A stretch of DNA of 64,000 nt, from NCBI RefSeq assembly GCF_000069945.1, contig NC_010545.1, positions 2,046,001-2,110,000 of the forward strand. The letters run 5' to 3'. This document shows positions 27,550 through 35,051 of the stretch, one piece after another. Made by a program: the position numbers and the translations under genes. How positions within the stretch are numbered: the stretch's first letter is position 1; each line of letters starts with the position of its first letter. Origin of the DNA: Corynebacterium urealyticum DSM 7109. GTDB taxonomy: Bacteria; Actinomycetota; Actinomycetes; Mycobacteriales; Mycobacteriaceae. Under the pieces are notes generated by a model, which saw only the letters and a program-made list of their open reading frames with translations, was not told where the DNA came from and did no database searches.

Positions 27550-28281
27550 TTACCAGGCCTGGGAGAGGTCCGCGTGCTGCCGGATCCAGGCGTGCATCGC
27601 GATCCCCGCTGCCACGCCCGCATTGATCGAGCGGGTGGATCCGAACTGCGCGATGGAGACGGTCATCCGCGCCCCGCGCTGCGCCTCCTCGGTCACTCCG
27701 GGCCCCTCCTGGCCGAAGAGCAGGAGGCAGCGGCGCGGCAGCTCAGCGGTCTCCAGCGGCACGGAGCCGGGGGTGTTGTCCACGGCGACGACCGCCAGGT
27801 CCTGCTCCGCCGCATAGTCGAGTACTTCGGCGACGGTCTTGTGGTGTTCGAGGTGCTGGTAGCGGTCGGTGACCATCGCGCCCCGCCGGTTCCAGCGCTT
27901 GCGCCCGACGATGTGGACCGTATCCACTGCGAAGGCGTTGGCGGTGCGGACGACGGTGCCGATGTTGGCGTCGTTCTCGAAGTTCTCGATGGCGATGTGC
28001 AGCTCGTGTCGGCGGGAGTCGATGTCCGCGACGATGGCGTCCATCTTCCAGTAGCGGTAGGCGTCGACGACGTTGCGGCGGTCACCGTTGTCGAGCAGTT
28101 CCGGGTCGAAGTGGGCCTCCGTAGGCAGCGGCACCCCGGGGTACTCCTGCTCCCAGGGGCCGACGCCGACGCGGGATTCGAACCACTCGGTCGGGCCCTT
28201 GCCGGAGCCTTCGGTGGGTTCCGGCTGCTGGGGCGACTGGTGGCCCGGCTGCGTGCTCTCCTGCCTGTCTTCGTGGCTCAC
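27550..28281 (-). CDS. SpoU/TrmH family RNA 2'-O-methyltransferase
   Basis: SAM-dependent ribose methylation of rRNA or tRNA through a trefoil-knot domain. About 243 residues. A Gln/Pro-rich N-terminus precedes motif 1 IAIENFENDANIGTVVRTANAFAV, motif 2 LFGQEGPGV and motif 3 SIAQFGSTRSINAGVAAGIAMHAW. Start is GTG at 28281, sharing one base with the stop of the upstream YhhN gene (TAGTG). The target RNA cannot be determined. Confidence 0.85.
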   Translation of the reverse strand: MSHEDRQESTQPGHQSPQQPEPTEGSGKGPTEWFESRVGVGPWEQEYPGVPLPTEAHFDPELLDNGDRRNVVDAYRYWKMDAIVADIDSRRHELHIAIENFENDANIGTVVRTANAFAVDTVHIVGRKRWNRRGAMVTDRYQHLEHHKTVAEVLDYAAEQDLAVVAVDNTPGSVPLETAELPRRCLLLFGQEGPGVTEEAQRGARMTVSIAQFGSTRSINAGVAAGIAMHAWIRQHADLSQAW

Positions 28282-29150
28282 TACGCGGCCTTTTCTGTTT
28301 TCTGTTGCAGCGCGCCGTTGATTCCGTCGACGAGCAGTAGCTGCGCGATGACATAGGTCGCCATGACCGCGCCGTCGGTGAGCGCGTCGATGATCTTCAG
28401 CGCCCTTGGCGCGGTGGGGCGCTGCGCGTGCTTCAACAGGGTGAGGCGGTTGAGGATCAGGGCGTCGGAGAGCAGGAAGAGCGTTCCGCCGAGGGCGTGG
28501 CCGTAGTCCTCCGGGGTTTCCTCTGGTGTGCTGCGAAGGAGGGCCGGGTCTTGCGCCAGCATGTTGGTGGCTCCCAGCAGGGAGCCGTAGCCGCCCGCGG
28601 CGGGTAGGGCCTTGGGTAGCTTCCATCTGGCTAACCCCAGCCCCGTCACCAGGGCCGGCAGGTGGGCTGCGGCGACCGCCGGCGATGGCCGGGCGCCCCG
28701 CTTGGCGAGCAGCCAGATATAGGCCAGCTGGTTGGCGCTGAACCACGCCGCACCCCGGTTGAGGCTTTTAGCCCGCTCGACTGGCTCCGCGCTGCGGGAC
28801 TGGGTGTTCATCAGGGTGATGTCCCCCAGCCAGCCGCCTACCAGACCTGCGAGTAGAAGCGCCTGCCCCGCGCTGGGGGTGTGGATCTTGCCCCAGGAGC
28901 GCGGGTTATCTGCGGTGGCACCGGGGGCGAACACGGTGCTCGCGAGCAGGGGCATGAGCGTTGGCTTCACGGCGCGCGTGATGCGATCCGAGCGCGTGGC
29001 TGCGGCAGCGACAGAGACGGCGCCGGCCGCCAGGTAGGCGATGCGGCCCGGGTGTGGGTGGCGTGCGGCGGTGCGCAGGGCGCGGGTGCCTTCGGCGGCT
29101 CGCTCCAGCACGTGGCTCAGGATTCGGTTCTGCGTCAGGGTGCTGCGCAT
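28281..29150 (-). CDS. YhhN-family membrane protein (lysoplasmalogenase-like)
   Basis: 289 residues with about eight hydrophobic helices. Family marks are KPTLMPLL, GGWLGDITLM and the C-terminal GGTLFLLSDALI with the acidic residues thought to be catalytic. Some members hydrolyse the vinyl-ether bond of lysoplasmalogens; the role in corynebacteria is unproven. The N-terminus is basic and hydrophilic (MRSTLTQNRILSHVLERAAEG). It is coupled to the downstream methyltransferase gene by a one-base overlap and lies 58 bp after pyrE on the same strand. Confidence 0.78.
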   Translation of the reverse strand: MRSTLTQNRILSHVLERAAEGTRALRTAARHPHPGRIAYLAAGAVSVAAAATRSDRITRAVKPTLMPLLASTVFAPGATADNPRSWGKIHTPSAGQALLLAGLVGGWLGDITLMNTQSRSAEPVERAKSLNRGAAWFSANQLAYIWLLAKRGARPSPAVAAAHLPALVTGLGLARWKLPKALPAAGGYGSLLGATNMLAQDPALLRSTPEETPEDYGHALGGTLFLLSDALILNRLTLLKHAQRPTAPRALKIIDALTDGAVMATYVIAQLLLVDGINGALQQKTEKAA

Positions 29151-29208
29151 CGGTGTCTCCTTGTGGGTTCACGGCGCGGCTATCTCACCACCGCGGCGGC
29201 GGGCAGGC

Positions 29209-29766
29209 CTAGTTCAGGCCGAGGTCGGTCAGGCCGAGCAGCGGGCGGTACTCCAGGCCCTCAGCTTCGATGACGTCGCGGGCACCGGTGTCGCGGTCCA
29301 CGACCGTCGCCACGCCAACGACGTTCGCCCCGGCTTCGCGGGCAGCAGCTACGGCGGTGAGTGGGGAGTTGCCGGTGGTCGTGGTGTCTTCGACGATGAG
29401 CACGTTCTTGCCGGCGATATCCGGGCCTTCGATGCGGCGCTGCATGCCGTGCTTTTTGGCTTCCTTGCGCACGACGAAAGAGTCGACCCCTTCGCCGGCG
29501 TGCATGATCGCCGTGGCGACCGGGTCGGCGCCGAGGGTCAGCCCGCCGACGTTGGTGTATTCCCAGTCGCTGGTCAGTTGGCGCAGGAGCTGGCCGATGA
29601 GTGCGGAGGCTTCCGCGTGCAGGGTGGCGCGGCGCAGGTCGACGTAGTAGTCAGCTTCCTTCCCGGAGGAGAGGGTGACTTTGCCGTGGACGACGGCGAG
29701 CTCCTTGACAAGCTCTGCGAGGCGTGCAGCGGCGGCGCGGTCGACGGAGGGGATTTCCTGAGCCAT
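29209..29766 (-). CDS. pyrE: Orotate phosphoribosyltransferase
   Basis: Forms OMP from orotate and PRPP in pyrimidine synthesis. 185 residues from MAQEIPSVDRAAA. The PRPP-binding motif VLIVEDTTTTGNS and the orotate-site GGLTLGADPVATAI are intact. Start at 29766 is backed by GGAAGGA upstream. The frame stays open for 35 further codons to 29871, but that stretch crosses a terminator hairpin and does not look like PyrE. The hairpin upstream could attenuate the gene. Confidence 0.95.
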   Translation of the reverse strand: MAQEIPSVDRAAAARLAELVKELAVVHGKVTLSSGKEADYYVDLRRATLHAEASALIGQLLRQLTSDWEYTNVGGLTLGADPVATAIMHAGEGVDSFVVRKEAKKHGMQRRIEGPDIAGKNVLIVEDTTTTGNSPLTAVAAAREAGANVVGVATVVDRDTGARDVIEAEGLEYRPLLGLTDLGLN

Positions 29767-29824
29767 GGGATGCGTTCCTTCCGAAGGAGGGGTGAAAGCT
29801 TTTCTGTTCTTTAAGTTACCGCAG

Positions 29825-29881
29825 GAAAAACAAAACCCACCCAGTGGGCCTCGCGTTGAGCGAGGGCTCACTGGGTGGGTT
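29825..29881 (-). terminator. Terminator/attenuator hairpin just upstream of pyrE
   Basis: AACCCACCCAGTG (29834-29846) and CACTGGGTGGGTT (29869-29881) form a 13-bp perfect stem with more pairing inside (CCTCGC/GCGAGG). On the minus strand it is followed by TTTTGTTTTT. It lies only about 60 bp before pyrE, so it either ends transcripts from the EamA gene or acts as an attenuator in the pyrE leader. Confidence 0.8.
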
Positions 29882-29954
29882 GCCGCGTGGAAGGGTCAGA
29901 CCACGCTAACTTTTCGTGGTCACACTTCCGTATGAAGCGTCAGTCACAGTCTTC

Positions 29955-29996
29955 TTTTAGTCCCGCAGGGGCTTGTTTTAGTCCCGCAGGGGCTTG
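29955..29996. repeat. Perfect 21-bp tandem duplication over a stop codon
   Basis: TTTTAGTCCCGCAGGGGCTTG occurs twice in direct succession (29955-29975 and 29976-29996). The second copy, on the minus strand, encodes the last residues KPLRD and stop of the EamA transporter; the first copy repeats these codons and the stop again in frame. Confidence 0.9.
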
Positions 29997-31150
29997 GCCT
30001 CATCTGGTGAGTGTCCCGGAGCGAGGCCTTCTCGGACGAGTTCGTCTTCGATCGTGTCCTCCGCGTTACCGACATCGCCTGTCTTTTGTTTCTTTCCTAG
30101 CCACTTATCGAAGAGGCCGTTTTGGTACATCACCGTTCCGAGAATCATGAGGATACCCAGGAACTGCAGCAGGGATGGAACCTCACCGAACAGTGGCCAA
30201 GCGATGACCACCGAGGAGACCGGGGAGAGCAGCAGGATACCGGCGGAGAGCGTCGGATCCAGCCAGACAGTGCCCCACTGGACGAAGGTCCAGGCGACGG
30301 CCTGGCCGAGGGTGGCCAGCATGATCAGCCAGATCCAGTTCATGGTGGTCAGGTCGTCGCCCAGAGCGGTCTCCGGATTAACGGCAGGAAGGTGACCATC
30401 GACGAGGACGCCGTGCGTGAAGTCGAAGCCGCCACGCGGGGAGCCCGTGTGCGCCCAGATAGCCGGTGCGACCAGCTGAGACATAGCGGTGTACATCATC
30501 GGCTGGATGTACAGGTCCTTACGCGGAGCGGTGGTACCAGCCTTGCGGGAGAAGTACAGGTAGAAGGAGTAGCAGATACCAGAGGTCAGGCCGAGCAGGG
30601 TGCCCAGGGTTGCGGTGTTGATGCCCGCGATCTGCTCCGGGCCGGTGGACTCGCCACTGCCCTCGAAGACACCACCGGTGAGCATGACACCGACGATCAT
30701 GATCGGCACGAGCACCAGGAAGACCGGCGGGATCTTGTACTTATCGAAGATCGCCGTCAGCATTGGCACGACGATCACCTGCAGGTTCAGCAGGATGGCC
30801 GCGATACCGGCGCCGACGTAGAAGATCGAGTAGTTCCAGGCGGTGAAGTCGATACCCAGGAACAGGCCTGCAACGAGGGACATGATGATGCCCGCCTTTG
30901 GCAGGGAGCCCTTGCGCTTGATCTCCCAGAAGCCGAACGGCAGCAGGACGATCAGGCCGATCAGAATACGGAGGAATGCCTGCGTCGCAGGATCCATGTT
31001 GGAGGCCTTCACCCAGATAGGAGTGAAAGCGAGGAATGCGGTACCCAGTCCGAGAATGAGCACGGCCTTGCCGTGGGACACAGGCTTGACTGGAAGCATG
31101 CGTCCGGACGCCGTAGCGCCTTGACCCTTAACAGTGTTCATGGTTTCCAT
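29978..31150 (-). CDS. EamA/DMT-family metabolite transporter
   Basis: About 390 residues with ten hydrophobic helices in two EamA halves (FLAFTPIWVKASNMDPATQAFLRILIGLIVLLPFGFWE and the C-terminal GQAVAWTFVQWGTVWLDPTLSAGILLLSPVSSVVIAWPLFGEVPSLLQFLG). Such proteins usually export amino acids or other small metabolites. The acidic cytosolic tail is hydrophilic. Two starts are possible, ATG at 31150 or 31141; neither has a strong ribosome site. The 3' end lies in a 21-bp tandem duplication. Substrate unknown. Confidence 0.82.
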   Translation of the reverse strand: METMNTVKGQGATASGRMLPVKPVSHGKAVLILGLGTAFLAFTPIWVKASNMDPATQAFLRILIGLIVLLPFGFWEIKRKGSLPKAGIIMSLVAGLFLGIDFTAWNYSIFYVGAGIAAILLNLQVIVVPMLTAIFDKYKIPPVFLVLVPIMIVGVMLTGGVFEGSGESTGPEQIAGINTATLGTLLGLTSGICYSFYLYFSRKAGTTAPRKDLYIQPMMYTAMSQLVAPAIWAHTGSPRGGFDFTHGVLVDGHLPAVNPETALGDDLTTMNWIWLIMLATLGQAVAWTFVQWGTVWLDPTLSAGILLLSPVSSVVIAWPLFGEVPSLLQFLGILMILGTVMYQNGLFDKWLGKKQKTGDVGNAEDTIEDELVREGLAPGHSPDEAKPLRD

Positions 31151-31391
31151 TTTTACATTTCGCTTTCAGGAAAAAGCAATACTTTATGCCTAATATCACA
31201 AATAATCCAATATGCCCGTATTGTTTCCACAATTAATCAATCGGTCTTTTTAGTTGGCATGACGGGAGTTATGTTTCTAAAGGAAGTGAATTTCTATGTG
31301 GAGATATATCCTTCAACAATTAAGGCCCGAATAATTCCGCCATTGCTCGCGCCTCTGGAAGTAACCATGAGGCTACCTCGAGTTGAAGAAT
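31151..31391. other. AT-rich intergenic region, no gene seen
   Basis: About 240 bp that is markedly AT-rich compared with the rest of the window, between the EamA gene's 5' end and the 3' end of the anchored hypothetical gene. It must hold the EamA promoter. I see no convincing gene or RNA family here. The sharp drop in GC could mark an old insertion or horizontally acquired scrap. Confidence 0.5.
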
Positions 31392-33062
31392 TTAACGCTC
31401 CTGCGAACCCGTGCCTTCATCATCATCCGGCTCGACGATTTCCGCCTCCACCAGCTCAATCTCCGCCTCGACCGGCTCAATCGGGGACGGCAGTGCATGG
31501 CGCGCATCCGGAGCACGGTGACGGCCACTTCGACGGCGCTGCCCCCGCCGTTCCGCAGCAGTGGCGGACAGCTCGTCACTAAAGATTGTGGGCGCCCTCT
31601 CAATATCGGCGCGAATAACCTGGAGGCGCTGACCGACCGATGCAGAAATATGGTCCGGATCCTCTCCAATGAGAGGGATATTCTCCGAATCCATTTCAAG
31701 CGCCGGGCCATTGAAATCATCACCCGGGTTCACCTCACGCCCCCGATCGAAACGGCGAGGGAATTCCACGGGATTAGCCGGCCGCTCGATATGCGGACGA
31801 TCAGAGAAAGATGATTCGTCACTTTCTTGCCCGGCGTAGACTTCTTCAGCTGTCGGATCCGAACTCGGCGACGCGGCAGCCTCCGCTGGCTCCCCTTCCG
31901 CCACGGGTGCGGACGGGGTCTGCCCCACGGGGCGCAGGTAACCCGGCCGCGGCTTCTTCTCCCCCACGGGCGCCTCGTCGCCCTCGTTGCGCTCCCGACC
32001 GGGCTTGTCCTGCGACGCACCCTCGCCCTGCTGGCGATCAGAAGATTCCGCCCCGGCAGGAGTCAGCGAGACCGAAGTGCCTGGCAGCGCCCGTGTCTGG
32101 TCCGCGTTCTCCAGCTCCAGGACCACGCTCATCGTGCGCGGCGGAAGAACCATCGCCGCATGTGCGAGGGAGAGCAACTCCGGCAGGATCTGCAGCCAGA
32201 TGCTGAAATCCAGCTTCCGGCTAATGCTCAAGACAACCCAGTCGCCACCCCAGATCACATCAGAAGCGACCTGGCTCAGAGCAGCGAGGCTGTCCTCTAC
32301 CCGAACATCAAGCATCCGGTCGAGTGCCCGCACGTCGGAGGTATAGGCAGCATAAGGCGGCTGATCCAGCAGCTCGGAGCGGCGCAGCCCCTCCGTCACC
32401 CCCTGCTCGCGGGAGTAGTGCACCGTCACCGGGGACGTTGCCGCCCGGCGCATCGCCATGAGCGTGCCCTCCCCCAGGTCTGCCACGTGATATTCGTGCC
32501 CCTCCCAGAAACCGCTGACCACATCCTTGGCCAGGGCCCGAATGGGAGAGACGTTCACCGCGTGCAGCGCGGCAATCGGCCATTCCTGCGGCAGTTCGAG
32601 GTCCTCGCGGGTGTACTCCGCCCCGTTCGCCGCAGCCCACTGGCGGCGCCGGCGGCGGATCGAGGCAAACAACCCGCCTTGGGCAGTCGCTGCGGCCACC
32701 ATATCCGGCCCCTCCTCGGAGGCCTGTGCGGCCTCAGTGGCCAGCCCCGGCGCGTCCTCTGGCTGGGCTTGCTCCTCCGCCGAGTCCGCGACAGCACCCT
32801 CGGTCGCACGGTCGGCCGGCTCGTCGGCGACCTCGCTGCCATCGGTGCCCCAAGGAACCGTCCCAGCGGTCGACGCAGCGCCGTTCGTGTCGCCGTCGTC
32901 TTCGTTGGAGGCAGCGTCCGGGAGGGAAGAAACGTGAGGAATCGGCCGCCTAGTCACCGCAGCACCGCCGGACTCCCCCTGGGAGCTCGCGTGCTTCAGC
33001 AACCACACCGCCACAACGAGCAAAATTAGCCCGATGAGCAGGGGAACAATCGATCCACTCAT
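31392..33062 (-). CDS. N-terminally membrane-anchored hypothetical protein
   Basis: 556 residues. One N-terminal transmembrane helix (about residues 5-23, VPLLIGLILLVVAVWLL) is followed by a long acidic, Ala/Glu/Asp-rich linker. A folded middle part (about 155-330) contains LELPQEWPIAALHAVNVSPIRALAKDVVSGFWEGHEYHVADLGEGTLMAM and SISRKLDFSIWLQILPELLSLAHAAMVLP. A disordered tail ends with the repeat PVEAEIELVEAEIVE. The layout (anchor, linker, domain) recalls ZipA-like proteins, but no sequence relation is claimed. It lies next to gcvH, from which a terminator separates it. Confidence 0.7.
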   Translation of the reverse strand: MSGSIVPLLIGLILLVVAVWLLKHASSQGESGGAAVTRRPIPHVSSLPDAASNEDDGDTNGAASTAGTVPWGTDGSEVADEPADRATEGAVADSAEEQAQPEDAPGLATEAAQASEEGPDMVAAATAQGGLFASIRRRRRQWAAANGAEYTREDLELPQEWPIAALHAVNVSPIRALAKDVVSGFWEGHEYHVADLGEGTLMAMRRAATSPVTVHYSREQGVTEGLRRSELLDQPPYAAYTSDVRALDRMLDVRVEDSLAALSQVASDVIWGGDWVVLSISRKLDFSIWLQILPELLSLAHAAMVLPPRTMSVVLELENADQTRALPGTSVSLTPAGAESSDRQQGEGASQDKPGRERNEGDEAPVGEKKPRPGYLRPVGQTPSAPVAEGEPAEAAASPSSDPTAEEVYAGQESDESSFSDRPHIERPANPVEFPRRFDRGREVNPGDDFNGPALEMDSENIPLIGEDPDHISASVGQRLQVIRADIERAPTIFSDELSATAAERRGQRRRSGRHRAPDARHALPSPIEPVEAEIELVEAEIVEPDDDEGTGSQER

Positions 33063-33102
33063 GTCGTTCAGCCTAGTCTGCCTCCCCGTGCAGGAACAGA
33101 AA

Positions 33103-33139
33103 GCGGGGAGCGAGTCTGGCAGCCAGCCTCGCTCCCCGC
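33103..33139 (-). terminator. Terminator after gcvH
   Basis: GCGGGGAGCGAG (33103-33114) and CTCGCTCCCCGC (33128-33139) form a 12-bp perfect stem; on the minus strand it is followed by TTTCTGTT. It ends the gcv transcript. Confidence 0.8.
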
Positions 33140-33161
33140 CCGATTGGCGCGTCAGCGCCTC

Positions 33162-33545
33162 TTACTCGTTGGCAGCAGCGTAGTCGGCGCTGTCCATCAG
33201 CTCGCCCGGCTCGGAGACGCGGACGTCGTAGAGCCAGCCCTCGCCGTACGGATCCTCGTTGATGATCCCGGCGTTGTCCTCGAGCTCCTCGTTCACGGCG
33301 ACGATCTCGCCGGAGACCGGTGCGTAGATGTCGGACACGGACTTGGTGGACTCGATCTCGCCGAATGGCTCGCCGGCCTCAATCTCGTCGCCGACCTCCG
33401 GGAGCTCGACGAACACGATCTCGCCGAGAGCCTCTGCAGCGATGTGGGTGATGCCGACGCGCACGACCTCACCCTCCGTGATGTCGGTGGTGTTAACCCA
33501 CTCGTGCTCTTCGGAGTACAGGAAGTCAGTAGGCAAAGCAGTCAT
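33162..33545 (-). CDS. gcvH: Glycine cleavage system H protein
   Basis: Lipoyl carrier that shuttles the methylamine group between P, T and L proteins. 127 residues, standard length, with the lipoylation site EIESTKSVSD (the Lys) and start MTALPTDFLYSEEHEW. Ribosome site GAGGAG. It is separated from gcvT by 285 bp that carry a large inverted repeat. No lipoate gene is adjacent. Confidence 0.96.
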   Translation of the reverse strand: MTALPTDFLYSEEHEWVNTTDITEGEVVRVGITHIAAEALGEIVFVELPEVGDEIEAGEPFGEIESTKSVSDIYAPVSGEIVAVNEELEDNAGIINEDPYGEGWLYDVRVSEPGELMDSADYAAANE

Positions 33546-33696
33546 GGTCGCTCCTCACGATCATCTTCAAAAACTGTGGGCGTGACATGGGCCTAGGGTG
33601 TAATCCCCACCACATCGAACACGGCAAACTGTACTACACAGCCAGCCCGCTGCGGCGGATATCACGGGGATACCTCGGCCCGGGTCCGGCTGGGCC

Positions 33697-33800
33697 ACCC
33701 CCATTTCGCGTTTTGCAGAGCCATTTCACGTTTTGCAGAGTTTGATGCCGCTTTTCTGCGGTTTTCCAACTTCAAACTCTGCAAAACGCGAAATGGGGGG
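33697..33800. repeat. Large inverted repeat with duplicated left arm between gcvT and gcvH
   Basis: Left arm copy 1, CCATTTCGCGTTTTGCAGAG, at 33701-33720; copy 2, CCATTTCACGTTTTGCAGAG, at 33721-33740 extending TTTGA. The right arm (about 33772-33797) is their reverse complement, TCAAACTCTGCAAAACGCG and onward. Copy 2 with the right arm gives an approximately 25-bp stem with one mismatch and a 26-nt loop containing a CCGC/GCGG mini-hairpin. Looks like a REP-type element or a transcript-processing structure. Confidence 0.75.
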
Positions 33801-33830
33801 GTAGCACGGGGCGGTCAAGCCCCGGTTGCC

Positions 33831-35021
33831 CTACTTTTCGCGCTGATAAAAGGGCATCTCCACGACCTGGTACGGGTATTGCTTACCGCGGATATCGACC
33901 TGCACGGTCTGTCCCACGGTGGCTGCCCCGCCCTCCTCAGTCGCGGTCTTATCCACGTAGGCCATCGCTACCGGGTAGCCCAGGGTCGGTGAGAGCGCAC
34001 CCGAGGTGACTTCTCCGATCGGCTGAGCGTCCTCGCCCTCGCCGGCCAGCACCGCGTAACCGCTGCGGGCTGCGCGGCGCCCCTCGCCCTGCAGGCCGAT
34101 CAGCACCCGCGCCGCGCCCTTCTCCTTCGCCGCCACGATCGCGTCGCGCCCCACGAAGGAATCCTTGGACTTCGTCGCGGCCAGGATCCCCAGGCCCGCG
34201 TCGACCGGAGTGAGCTCGTCGTTGAGCTCATTGCCGTAGAGCGGCATGCCAGCTTCCAGGCGGAGGGTGTCGCGGGCTGCCAGGCCACAGGGCAGGCCGT
34301 CCAGCTCCGTGGCCTTAGCCAGCGCGATGTTCCACACCTGCTCGGCAGCATCATTGTCCACGATGATCTCGAAGCCATCCTCGCCGGTGTAGCCCGTGCG
34401 GGCGATCAGCGCCGGTTGACCGGCGACGATGCCCTTGAAAGCGGCGTAGTAGCCCAGGCCGTCGACCGCGCCCCTGACGTCCTCGGTCGCGCCGGAGGCC
34501 TCCGGGGCGTCGGTGACATTCTCGACGATCGCGTGCATGACCTCGGCGGCCTTCGGCCCCTGGATCGCGACCAGGGACTTCTCCGCAGTCTGGTCCACGA
34601 CGGTGACGTCGAAGCCCTCGGCCCGCTGCGCCAGCGCTTCGGCGACGCGCGGGGCGTTGCCAGCGTTCGGGACGACAAGGAAGTCGTCATCCGCGAGGCG
34701 GTAGGTGATCAGGTCGTCCACGATGCCGCCGTCCTCGGTGCACAGCATGGAGTACTTCGCCTTGCCGACCTTGACGGCGGACAGACGGGAAATCAGTGCG
34801 TAGTCCAAGAGCTCCGCGGCCTGTGGGCCGGAAACCTCCACCTCGCCCATGTGGGAGAGGTCGAAGACGCCGACGGTCTCGCGGACGGCGCGGTGCTCGT
34901 CGAGTTCCTTACCGTACTTCAGGGGCATGTCCCAGCCGCCGAAGTCAGTGAAGCGGGCACCGAGCTGCTCGTGCACCTGGTGCAGGGCGGTGTGCTTCGG
35001 GGTGCTTGCAGAATCAGTCAT
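33831..35021 (-). CDS. gcvT: Glycine cleavage system T protein (aminomethyltransferase)
   Basis: Moves the aminomethyl carbon from H protein to tetrahydrofolate, releasing ammonia. About 396 residues. Blocks: FGGWDMPLKYGKELDEHRAVRETVGVFDLSHMGEVEVSG, MLCTEDGGIVDDLITYR, IARTGYTGEDGFEI and LAARDTLRLEAGMPLYGNEL. The ATG at 35021 has GAAGGAAGG upstream; an earlier start at 35039 is less likely. It follows gcvP by 30 bp and is surely co-transcribed with it. Confidence 0.96.
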   Translation of the reverse strand: MTDSASTPKHTALHQVHEQLGARFTDFGGWDMPLKYGKELDEHRAVRETVGVFDLSHMGEVEVSGPQAAELLDYALISRLSAVKVGKAKYSMLCTEDGGIVDDLITYRLADDDFLVVPNAGNAPRVAEALAQRAEGFDVTVVDQTAEKSLVAIQGPKAAEVMHAIVENVTDAPEASGATEDVRGAVDGLGYYAAFKGIVAGQPALIARTGYTGEDGFEIIVDNDAAEQVWNIALAKATELDGLPCGLAARDTLRLEAGMPLYGNELNDELTPVDAGLGILAATKSKDSFVGRDAIVAAKEKGAARVLIGLQGEGRRAARSGYAVLAGEGEDAQPIGEVTSGALSPTLGYPVAMAYVDKTATEEGGAATVGQTVQVDIRGKQYPYQVVEMPFYQREK

Positions 35022-35051
35022 TGCAAAACCTTCCTTCAAACGTGCTGGGGA

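Noticed and set aside
28170..28190. GGGATTCGAACC, like the T-arm of a tRNA
   Set aside because: It lies within the methyltransferase gene, and no acceptor stem or anticodon arm can be drawn around it.
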